From Pseudomonadota bacterium (GTDB lineage Bacteria > Myxococcota > Bradymonadia > UBA4248): a stretch of 11,892 nucleotides of DNA. Both the position numbers and the translations under genes were made by a program. Of this stretch, positions 1 to 5,877 are shown one piece after another. The notes under the pieces are model-generated. The model saw only the letters and a program-made list of their open reading frames with translations. It made no database searches and had not been told where the DNA came from. The stretch is from positions 1 through 11,892 of the forward strand of contig JAGACY010000282.1 in the NCBI GenBank assembly GCA_017613855.1, in the 5' to 3' direction. Each line of letters starts with the position of its first letter. Within the stretch, counting starts at the first letter, position 1.

Positions 1-102
1 GCTCGTTCGATTTATGGTGAATGTATCATTCCCATTGCAACAAAGCTCAGGATAAAATAGAACCCGATGGTTGGTACGCCAATCATTTTTAGGGGGTTAA
101 AA
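1..102. other. Window edge and leader of first gene
   Basis: No gene can be assigned here. Frame 1 is open from base 1 to a TAG at 58-60 (19 codons), so it could be the tail of an upstream + strand gene, but the peptide is too short to recognise. A TAAAAT at 53-58 resembles a sigma70 -10 box without a convincing -35. An AGGGGG purine run at 91-96 is the likely ribosome binding site for the ATG at 103. Confidence 0.25.
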
Positions 103-492
103 ATGAAAGTCGAATGTTCCAAATGCCATGAATGGGTCGAGATGAATGAACGCAGGCAGAAATGCTCTGCTTGCGGCTGGGATTTGCTCAAAGACTATCA
201 AGACGAAATGGTGCCAAAGGATGCCCCCGATAACAAGCCTAAGACTCCCCCATCTGATAACAAGCCTAAGACTCCCCCATCTGAAACGGAATCGACAACC
301 TATAGCTATAAAGATACAAAAGAGAAATTGTCTTCGACGACGGGAGAATCTCACGCTAATGAATCTCACATTAGTTGTATGGGCATTATTATAATCATCA
401 TAGTGACTTTTATTATTGCATTTTTAGTTGGTACCTTATTAGTTATGAGAGATGCTGCAAACAACGCACCCTATTTACAACACATGAAATAA
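103..492 (+). CDS. Small zinc-ribbon protein with C-terminal transmembrane helix
   Basis: A hypothetical protein of 129 aa. The ATG at 103 is preferred over the in-frame ATG at 67, because AGGGGG at 91-96 lies 6 nt upstream and the first residues then begin the metal-binding motif directly. C5-x2-C8 and C21-x2-C24 (CSKC and CSAC-GW) form a four-Cys zinc ribbon like those at the N-termini of many bacterial zinc-ribbon/membrane proteins. A Pro/Lys-rich linker follows, with a perfect 9-aa duplication (DNKPKTPPS twice), then a Thr/Ser-rich stretch. A very hydrophobic helix (about residues 94-116, six consecutive Ile) leaves a short 13-aa tail. By the usual orientation the ribbon would be cytoplasmic and the tail outside, which is inference. 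Its partner is unknown. It lies 51 bp upstream of the MEMO-AMMECR1 lipoprotein gene on the same strand, so co-transcription is possible. Confidence 0.7.
   Translation: MKVECSKCHEWVEMNERRQKCSACGWDLLKDYQDEMVPKDAPDNKPKTPPSDNKPKTPPSETESTTYSYKDTKEKLSSTTGESHANESHISCMGIIIIIIVTFIIAFLVGTLLVMRDAANNAPYLQHMK
229..282 (+). repeat. Perfect 27-bp tandem duplication inside the zinc-ribbon gene
   Basis: Two identical 27-bp copies, 229-255 and 256-282, start GATAACAAGCCTAAG and each encode DNKPKTPPS. The exact nucleotide identity suggests a recent duplication that keeps frame and lengthens the Pro-rich linker. Confidence 0.9.
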
Positions 493-543
493 TTGTTTTG
501 ATAATAGCCGTTCATTCAGGGGGAGAGGTCAAAGAGTACGTTC

Positions 544-2145
544 ATGAATACCGTCAGGAACAATAGAAAACACATCATCTTATCTATTTTGTTGGTTTTG
601 GGGCTATGCATCACATCATGCCGAGCTCAAAAGCCCACCCCTGTTCAGAATGAAATACCCTCGGCAGCGCCATCCGAAAATACCACACAAATACTCGAAC
701 CAAGGACTCCTATGAAAATTCGCCCATCCAGTCTTGCAGGCAGTTGGTACCCCAAAAACGCAAATGAACTCCAAAAGAGCATGGCCGCTTTCTTTGATAA
801 AGCACCCAGCCAGGAATTGAAGGATGTCCATGCCATTATCGTCCCGCATGCCGGGCATGTTTGGTCTGGAGCTACGGCAGCAGTGGGTTATAAAGCCCTT
901 TCCAAACACAAATATGGCCGCATATTCATTTTATGTCCGAACCATCGGGTTCCGGTGCGCGGTGCCGTTTCGGTCAGTGCCGATGCTTTTGAGACGCCGC
1001 TCGGCAATGTCTTGGTCGATCGCGCATTTGTCGATGATTGGGCTCAAAAAGGCATCATCGATATCGACGATGGCGCACATCGCCTGGAGCATGCCATCGA
1101 AATACAGCTTCCTTTTTTGCAGTATTATTTGGGCGAAGATTTGGCCCCAATGGTACCCATTATCGTTGGGCATCTGACGACATCAGAAGCCCGCGAACTG
1201 GGCACACAGCTCAGAAAAGCCTTGCGCGATGACGATCTCGTCATTATTTCGAGCGATTTCCTGCATTATGGCGAAAACTACGACTTTGTCCCCTTTGGTG
1301 AGCCTGTATTCGAGAATATACGCAAATACGATGAACGCACGATTCAGGCAATTTCCAAGCTCGACAGCTCGATGTTTGAACTCTTTGCACGCGATTATCC
1401 CCATTCTGCCTGCGGCATCAATGCACTGCGCGTACTCGCTTTTGCCTTTGAAAATGCCGGAATGGCCGCACACGAACTCGCCTATGATACTTCCGGACAT
1501 CTATCCAACAGTACAGATATGTCCGTGTCTTATGTTGCCATGTCGATCACCAAAGAAGGAGCTGATAATACAATGGAACACTTTGCAGATGGACCTGTCT
1601 CGAAAGAGAATCAGAAAATTGCTCATGAAATTGTAAAACGCGCTCTCAAAGAAGCTGTCAATGCTCAGAAAGAGACGAATTTGCCCACCGATTTGAATCT
1701 GGGCGAAGACAGTGAGATATTTAAAAAAGAATATGGCGTATTTGTAACGCTCAACGAACCCAATGGTCAGCTGCGAGGGTGCATTGGCAATATCATTCCT
1801 GTTGCGAATTTGATGACTAGCCTTTGGGGACGCGCACAGGATGCGGCTTTGAATGATCCCAGGTTTGAACCGGTCACCCCCGAAGAACTGGAACATCTCG
1901 ATGTAGAGATTTCGGTGTTAACGCCCATGAAGCCGATCAATGGCCCCGAAGATATCGTGATTGGCAAACACGGGGTAGTGCTTCGCAAAATGGGACGCAA
2001 TGCCGTCTTTTTGCCGCAGGTTGCTCCTGAGCAGGGCTGGAATGTCGAGCAAATGCTGACCCATTTGTCGATGAAAGCCGGATTGGCTCCTCAGGCCTGG
2101 CGCAGCGGCGCATCCTTCCAGGTTTTTGAAGCCCAGGTATTTTAA
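544..2145 (+). CDS. MEMO1-AMMECR1 fusion lipoprotein (AmmeMemoRadiSam B+A)
   Basis: A 533-aa two-domain protein. The N-terminus is a lipoprotein signal peptide (RNNRK, hydrophobic core, lipobox I23-T-S-C26) followed by a Pro/Ser-rich spacer, so it should be lipid-anchored outside the cytoplasm. Residues about 57-335 are a MEMO1 domain: RPSSLAGSWYP near its start, PHAG with H102, CPNH with H134, EHAIEIQLPF at 182-191, SSDFLHYG with D238 and H241, and ACG with C290. These match in order and spacing the metal-pocket residues of human MEMO1 (H49, H81, D189, H192, C244). Residues about 350-533 are an AMMECR1 domain with the hallmark LRGCIG at 410-415. The TIGR families AmmeMemoSam_A and _B usually accompany a radical SAM protein, which is absent from this window. 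Biochemical function is unknown; an oxygen- or metal-dependent reaction is inferred from the conserved pocket. A purine-rich GGGAGAGG at about 521-528 lies far (15 nt) from the ATG, and no better in-frame start exists. Confidence 0.93.
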   Translation: MNTVRNNRKHIILSILLVLGLCITSCRAQKPTPVQNEIPSAAPSENTTQILEPRTPMKIRPSSLAGSWYPKNANELQKSMAAFFDKAPSQELKDVHAIIVPHAGHVWSGATAAVGYKALSKHKYGRIFILCPNHRVPVRGAVSVSADAFETPLGNVLVDRAFVDDWAQKGIIDIDDGAHRLEHAIEIQLPFLQYYLGEDLAPMVPIIVGHLTTSEARELGTQLRKALRDDDLVIISSDFLHYGENYDFVPFGEPVFENIRKYDERTIQAISKLDSSMFELFARDYPHSACGINALRVLAFAFENAGMAAHELAYDTSGHLSNSTDMSVSYVAMSITKEGADNTMEHFADGPVSKENQKIAHEIVKRALKEAVNAQKETNLPTDLNLGEDSEIFKKEYGVFVTLNEPNGQLRGCIGNIIPVANLMTSLWGRAQDAALNDPRFEPVTPEELEHLDVEISVLTPMKPINGPEDIVIGKHGVVLRKMGRNAVFLPQVAPEQGWNVEQMLTHLSMKAGLAPQAWRSGASFQVFEAQVF

Positions 2146-2257
2146 ACGCCGCGTATCCTGTAAGGGCGGCCAGTAAAGACGTGCGGAATGCACGTTTTTA
2201 GATGGTCCGCCCTGAAGGATAGCGGCGTTAGCGAGCTGTAGAGACGTGTCACGTCTC
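2145..2257 (+). repeat. Nested hairpin element, terminator-like, after the MEMO-AMMECR1 gene
   Basis: The outer stem pairs 2145-2152 with 2222-2229 (AACGCCGC/GCGGCGTT), 2154-2159 with 2216-2221, and 2163-2169 with 2207-2213, with small bulges. Inside is a hairpin ACGTGC-GGAAT-GCACGT (2179-2195) followed by TTTTT, which could end transcription. A further palindrome GAGACGTG-T-CACGTCTC lies at 2241-2257. The element starts on the stop codon. Words of it (ATAGCGGCG, GCGAGC, GACGTGCGGAAYGCACGT) recur at 4828-4901, so it is a member of a dispersed intergenic repeat family and not a simple terminator. Confidence 0.75.
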
Positions 2258-2390
2258 AAAGCGAGCAAACATAAATAATATGATCGATGTGGATAGTGTT
2301 GTATTATTTCAAATTAATGCTACATATTATTCCAGAAATTTGCGTGTATTTTCAATGAGATACATGCGTTTTTTTTATGGAGTACAGATC

Positions 2391-3191
2391 ATGAAAAAAT
2401 TATTTTGGGTGATTGCTTTGGCATGCCTTTGTACAGCTTGTGACGATGATTCAAGCGATGAGTGTTCGGGAAATGAACACCGCTACAATAATGCATGTGA
2501 AGCTAATTCTCTTGAGAATTGCGGTTCTCACGGTAATGACTGTTCCGGTATCGTCGGCTGGAAAGCCGGTGAGTGTAATGAAGGTAAATGCGTTGTAACG
2601 GAATGCGCAGAGAACTACGTGCTGAAAGAAGGCAAATGTGAAGCTTCATCTCCCGCCGAATGCGGCAAAGACGAGCATGCCTATGATGGAAACTGCGAAG
2701 CCAATTCTCTTGAGAATTGCGGCTCTCACGGCAATGCCTGTTCCGGTATCGTTGGCTGGAAAGCTGGTAATTGCACCGAAGGTAAATGCGTTGTAACAGA
2801 ATGCGCAGAGAACTACGTGCTTAAAGGGGACAAATGCGAAGCCGGCGTTGCAGACATAGCATGCGACAAAGATAAGCATGAATTTGAGGGAGGTTGTGAG
2901 GCCGATTCTCCCGAAAATTGCGGTTCTCACGGCAATGCCTGCGCCAGCACTGATGGTTGGAAAGATGGTGCCTGCACCGAAGGTAAATGCGTAGCAACAG
3001 AATGCGCAGAGAACTACGTGCTTAAAGGGGACAAATGCGAAGCAGCAGGCGCTGCCGAATGCGGCAAAAATGAGCATGAATATGAGGGAAATGCGAAGCC
3101 GATTCTCTTGAACATTGTGGGTCTCACGAGAATGCCTGCGCCAGCACTGATGGTTGGAAAGACGGTGCCTGCACCGAAGGTAAATGCGTAG
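2391..3191 (+). CDS. Cys-rich repeat lipoprotein, N-terminal in-frame part
   Basis: The ATG at 2391 is chosen because GGAG at 2379-2382 precedes it by 8 nt and it opens a clear lipoprotein signal peptide (MKKLFWVIALACLCTAC, lipobox L-C-T-A-C, then acidic DDDSSDE). The in-frame ATG at 2280 would bury this signal under a 37-residue AT-rich leader. The mature part is made of 66-aa repeats with many Cys: NCGSHGN-C, GW-x5-C, GKCV-T-C-NY and a C-E pair in each. The spacing suggests small disulfide-stabilised modules, somewhat like EGF or TNFR-type Cys repeats, but I do not recognise a named family. Near 3089-3091 the reading frame is lost, and the last 35 or so residues before the TGA are out-of-frame (Pro/Ala-rich, no Cys pattern). 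It is probably a surface or periplasmic adhesion/structural lipoprotein, which is inference. Confidence 0.75.
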   Translation: MKKLFWVIALACLCTACDDDSSDECSGNEHRYNNACEANSLENCGSHGNDCSGIVGWKAGECNEGKCVVTECAENYVLKEGKCEASSPAECGKDEHAYDGNCEANSLENCGSHGNACSGIVGWKAGNCTEGKCVVTECAENYVLKGDKCEAGVADIACDKDKHEFEGGCEADSPENCGSHGNACASTDGWKDGACTEGKCVATECAENYVLKGDKCEAAGAAECGKNEHEYEGNAKPILLNIVGLTRMPAPALMVGKTVPAPKVNA

Positions 3192-3448
3192 TCACAGAAT
3201 GCGCAGAGAACTATGAGCTTAAAGGGGACAAATGCGAAGCTATATCATCCGTTGAATGCGGTAAAGATGAGCATGAGCATGAGGGAAAATGCGAACCCGA
3301 TACTCTTGAACACTGCGGGTCTTACGACAATGCCTGTGCCAGTATCAAAGGCTGGAAAGAAGGTGACTGCACCGAAGGCAAATGCGTAGCGACCAAATGT
3401 ACCGATGACTATCATGTATATCAGAAATCATGTGAAGCCAATGACGAA
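2514..3448 (+). repeat. Five in-gene repeat units of about 198 bp
   Basis: Units measured from the Glu-Asn-Cys (ENC/EHC) codons start at 2514, 2712, 2913, 3110 and 3308, giving lengths 198, 201, 197, 198 and a short last unit to 3448. The 197-bp unit is the one with the frame loss. Similarity between units is high at DNA level (for example AACTACGTGCTTAAAGGGGA occurs in units 2 and 3), pointing to expansion by duplication. Confidence 0.9.
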
Positions 3449-3676
3449 TGGAATTGCGGCAGCCATCTAAAACAATGCCAGAAGAGTGACGTTCCAAACA
3501 GCACCGCCGCTGCATGTAATACATCCATAGGAAGATGCTATGCCACAAGCTGTGGTTATGGATATAATCTTAGCGGCGGTTTATGTCACAGCATTTGTTC
3601 TGATCCGCCGTATTATTGCATGAAGTATGACACTTGCTGTTCAAAACCGGATTGTGCAGGTGAGTGTTTAAATTGA
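3092..3676 (+). pseudogene. Frameshifted C-terminal part of the Cys-rich repeat lipoprotein
   Basis: Starting at TGC 3092 in the +1-shifted frame, 194 codons are open to TGA 3674-3676. They continue exactly the repeat of the upstream frame: CEADSLEHCGSHENAC, then GW-x5-C, GKCVVTEC, NYELKGDKCEA, another full unit, and a divergent Cys-rich tail that ends CDS-like with CCSKPDCAGECLN. There is no start codon or RBS of its own at this junction. Repeat phase shows one missing base: neighbouring units read GAG-GGA-AAA-TGC or GAT-GGA-AAC-TGC, whereas here it is GAG-GGA-AA-TGC. Restoring one base gives a single protein of about 427 aa from 2391. The cause could be a sequencing or assembly error, real decay, or slippage at the short A/G run; the data cannot decide. 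Confidence 0.8.
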
Positions 3677-3766
3677 TAGGTTATGTCAAGGAGCCCGCAG
3701 GAATTCACATTTTGGCAACACAGGTTGGAGTGTGGTGATTTCTGGGGGATGGGCATCCTGATTACT

Positions 3767-3818
3767 CCCGTAGGCGATTTCCAAAGCTATTTTGGGGAAA
3801 TCCCTACGGGATTTTTTT
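3767..3818 (+). terminator. Rho-independent terminator after the Cys-rich gene
   Basis: Stem CCCGTAGGCGATTTCC (3767-3782) pairs with GGAAATCCCTACGGG (3796-3810) with a single bulged base, and ATTTTTTT follows at 3811-3818. It ends the + strand transcript 90 nt past the stop at 3676 and lies just before the convergent DsbA-like gene, whose own stop is at 3823-3825. There is no T-run on the other strand, so termination of the - strand gene is less certain. Confidence 0.9.
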
Positions 3819-3822
3819 AGGC

Positions 3823-4662
3823 TCAATGTTCGTTTAACAGCGCTTCTTCGAGCATGCTCATGATGGTATCGACATCGAAATTGCCTTCGATGCGGCGTCC
3901 ATTGAGGAACAACGTGGGTGTGGTGGTGACGCCGTTTATAAGTCCTTCCTTTTTGGAGTCTGCCACGCTCTTGCGAACTTCGGGGTCTTTCATGAAGGTC
4001 TTCATTTGTTCGATATCAAGCCCAAGTTCTTTGCCCCAGTCCATAATTTTATTGAGCGTAAAAGCATCGAAATTCTCGTAGGATTTAATCAGATAGGGCC
4101 ATGCTTTGCCCATGCGTGCGGCAGCTTCGATGGCAAGTGCTGCCGGCGTGGAATTATCGTGAGCTTTGATGGGGAAATACTTGAGATTGACTGCGATTTT
4201 GTCCTTGAGCGGTGAATTTTCAAGTGTGTGAATAAGCTGCGGGACATGGCGCGAACAATAGGGGCAGCGGCCGCATAAATAAACGCTCAGCACGACTTTG
4301 GCATCGGGATTGCCCCAAAGATGTTCCGGTTTGATGTCTATCGAATGGATCTTGGCATCCGGACTCATGGTTTTAGTGCGCTGGGTTAGAGCCTCCTTTA
4401 TATCTGCCAGTTTTTTACCTTTCGAAATTTGGCTGCAAATATCATCGGCTAAAAGGCCGGGGAGTTTGCATGCATCATCCTTTTTGGCCAGGCATGAGGC
4501 TACCGAATCGGTACAGCAGCCGTAAGATTTGATTTCCTGGAGTGCGCTTTGGGCAATGCTTTTATTTTCGGCAGTGAGCGCATCGCATTTGGGCGTCTGG
4601 GCATACGCTTGTCCAGAGATGCAAACCCATAAAAACGTAGCAATGAAGGCAACTTTTTTCAT
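3823..4662 (-). CDS. DsbA-family periplasmic thioredoxin protein with Cys-rich N-domain
   Basis: A 279-aa exported oxidoreductase. The start at 4662 is set by AAGGAG (plus-strand CTCCTT about 4669-4674) 6 nt upstream and by a Sec signal peptide, MKKVAFIATFLWVCISGQAYA, cut before Q22. Residues 26-80 carry six Cys (C26, C49, C50, C57, C65, C76) in a small domain not found in classical DsbA. Residues about 120-275 are a thioredoxin_4/DsbA-like fold with CGRCPYC (active pair C133-P-Y-C136, extra C130) and the cis-proline loop TTTP with P249. The CPYC dipeptide matches DsbG-like or DsbA-like proteins. It probably forms, breaks or isomerises disulfides in the periplasm; direction cannot be told from sequence. 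It faces the Cys-rich repeat lipoprotein gene convergently, a possible substrate (inference). No DsbB or DsbD partner is in the window. Confidence 0.9.
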   Translation of the reverse strand: MKKVAFIATFLWVCISGQAYAQTPKCDALTAENKSIAQSALQEIKSYGCCTDSVASCLAKKDDACKLPGLLADDICSQISKGKKLADIKEALTQRTKTMSPDAKIHSIDIKPEHLWGNPDAKVVLSVYLCGRCPYCSRHVPQLIHTLENSPLKDKIAVNLKYFPIKAHDNSTPAALAIEAAARMGKAWPYLIKSYENFDAFTLNKIMDWGKELGLDIEQMKTFMKDPEVRKSVADSKKEGLINGVTTTPTLFLNGRRIEGNFDVDTIMSMLEEALLNEH

Positions 4663-4668
4663 AGAGAA

Positions 4669-4674
4669 CTCCTT
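4669..4674 (-). promoter_or_regulatory. Ribosome binding site fixing the DsbA-like start
   Basis: AAGGAG on the - strand, 6 nt before the ATG at 4662. It rules out the longer reading that begins near 4896, whose extra N-terminal sequence runs through the intergenic hairpins. Confidence 0.85.
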
Positions 4675-4737
4675 GTACAGCCGCCTTTGTCGGCAAGATA
4701 AATATAGCAATGGAGATAGAATTGTACAAGGGGCGCA

Positions 4738-4755
4738 CCAATGCGCATTGCACAT
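4738..4755. repeat. Short palindrome with heptamer-repeat words
   Basis: CAATGCGCATTG is a perfect palindrome followed by CACATGCGG. The words AATGCGC and ATTGCAC are the same heptamers that form the arrays near 5749-5871 and 6826-6966, so this may be a remnant of that family upstream of the DsbA-like gene. Confidence 0.5.
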
Positions 4756-4770
4756 GCGGTAACTATTCAG

Positions 4771-4938
4771 CCGGGGTTCTGCCCCGGACCCCGTCAAAGT
4801 TCGAGAAAAAAAGCCGCGTATGCCATCGGCATAGCGGCGCAAGCGAGCCGTATGCGCCGCAGGCGCACAGGCGAGCCAGAGACGTGCGGAACGCACGTCT
4901 CGGACGTTGCCGTATTGCCGCAGGCAATAGGCACGTCC
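4771..4938. repeat. Cluster of five consecutive hairpins
   Basis: Five stem-loops almost fill 168 bp. CCGGGG-TTCTG-CCCCGG is at 4771-4787. GCCGC(G)TATGCC-ATC-GGCATAGCGGC is at 4813-4838. TGCGCC-GCA-GGCGCA is at 4853-4867. A 10-bp perfect stem GAGACGTGCG-GAA-CGCACGTCTC is at 4879-4901. A long stem pairs 4902-4919 with 4923-4938 (GGACGT, GCC, TATTGCC) with two one-base bulges. Loops are 3 nt in four of the five and GCA occurs twice. The cluster lies between the start of the DsbA-like gene and the end of deoC. No long T-run follows on either strand, so it is not a standard terminator. It shares modules with 2145-2257. Confidence 0.85.
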
Positions 4939-4956
4939 AACATATATTAATATATA

Positions 4957-5712
4957 TTAATAATTCGAATGGGATTTGCCGCCTTCGACGATGGCAACGC
5001 TGGCCGAAACGCCGAGACGTGTTGCACCGGCTTTAACCATGGCGATCGCGGTTTCGGCATCGCGGATACCGCCGGAGGCTTTGACACCCATTTCGGGGCC
5101 GACGACGCGGCGCATAAGGGCGACATCTTCGACAGTTGCACCACCCTTGGAGAAACCGGTGCTCGTTTTGACGAAGTGTGCGCCAGCAGCTTTGGCGAGT
5201 GCGCATGCGATGACTTTTTCTTCATCGGTGAGGAGGCAGGTTTCGATGATGACTTTGACGAGTGTGCCTTCGACGCCCTGAACGACCTTGCGGATATCGT
5301 ATTCGACGAGTGCGTAGTCGCGGCTCTTGAGCGCACCAACGTTAATGACCATATCGACTTCGACGGCACCGCAGCGAACGGCTTCCTGGGCTTCGAAGAC
5401 TTTGGATGCGGTTGTACCGGCACCGAGCGGGAAGCCTATGACGGCGCAGACATTGACGCCCGAATCTTTGAGGAGTTCGCTGGCGAGATGAACCATAGTG
5501 GTGTTGACGCAGACGCTGGCGAATTTGTACTGACGTGCTTCGGCGCAGAGTTTTTCGATTTGTGCGCGGTCGCCATCCGGCTTGAGATAGGTGTGGTCGA
5601 TGATGCGAGCCAAATCCTTGGGCTGGACAGCATCGACATTATCGAGGCCTTTGGTGTTGGGGTGGGCGATCGTTAAAACGTCAAGACCATTGGAACAATG
5701 ACAGCAGCTCAT
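4957..5712 (-). CDS. deoC: Deoxyribose-phosphate aldolase
   Basis: A 251-aa class I aldolase that reversibly splits 2-deoxy-D-ribose 5-phosphate into glyceraldehyde 3-phosphate and acetaldehyde, in cytoplasmic deoxynucleoside breakdown. The family core starts near residue 31 ([13 protein letters not shown]). Key residues are visible: D120 in [13 protein letters not shown], the Schiff-base lysine K182 in FVKTSTG (K167 in E. coli) and K211 in GVKASGGIR (K201 in E. coli). [13 protein letters not shown] at about 93-105 is also typical. The start at 5712 has AAGGAG (plus CTCCTT 5718-5723) 5 nt upstream. The first 30 residues are an unusual extension beginning MSCCHCSNG, with three Cys near the start. 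No other deo genes (deoA, deoB, deoD) are adjacent, so it does not sit in a classical deo operon here. Confidence 0.97.
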   Translation of the reverse strand: MSCCHCSNGLDVLTIAHPNTKGLDNVDAVQPKDLARIIDHTYLKPDGDRAQIEKLCAEARQYKFASVCVNTTMVHLASELLKDSGVNVCAVIGFPLGAGTTASKVFEAQEAVRCGAVEVDMVINVGALKSRDYALVEYDIRKVVQGVEGTLVKVIIETCLLTDEEKVIACALAKAAGAHFVKTSTGFSKGGATVEDVALMRRVVGPEMGVKASGGIRDAETAIAMVKAGATRLGVSASVAIVEGGKSHSNY

Positions 5713-5748
5713 GTTTACTCCTTAATTCGGGGGGCATTACCCGTGGTT

Positions 5749-5871
5749 AATGCGCAATGCGCAATTGAGATGCAAAACTAAAGGGGGACTCTGAAGCTAA
5801 AACCACTCATTTTCAGGAAAACTTGAGAATGCCCCCATTGCTAACTGCTAACTGCTAATTGCTAATTGCAC
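5749..5871. repeat. Heptamer-array inverted element A (upstream of deoC)
   Basis: The left array on + is AATGCGC at 5749-5755 and 5756-5762, then AATTGAG. The right array is ATTGCTA (5837-5843), ACTGCTA twice (5844-5857), ATTGCTA (5858-5864) and ATTGCAC (5865-5871), which on the - strand reads AATTAGC/AGTTAGC/AATGTGC. The two arrays therefore face each other around a 70-bp spacer that has GGGGG and CCCCC near its ends. It lies between the stop of the lipoprotein gene (5878-5880) and the deoC start. Confidence 0.8.
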
Positions 5872-5877
5872 ATTTGA

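Noticed and set aside
2280..2390. Upstream start for the Cys-rich lipoprotein at ATG 2280
   Set aside because: It would add 37 residues of AT-rich sequence before a clear lipoprotein signal peptide that has its own GGAG at 2379-2382.
4663..4896. Longer N-terminus for the DsbA-like protein
   Set aside because: The extra sequence translates the intergenic hairpins and would hide the Sec signal peptide at 4662; a strong AAGGAG precedes 4662.
4771..4938. tRNA or structured RNA gene
   Set aside because: The stems do not form a cloverleaf, and there is no TTCGANNC T-loop or anticodon-arm arrangement.
4969..5676. Long open frame on the + strand (235 codons) opposite deoC
   Set aside because: It lies wholly inside deoC, whose catalytic residues are all present. 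The Asp/Gly/Ala/Phe-rich translation is typical of the antisense of a codon-biased gene, with no RBS or known motif.
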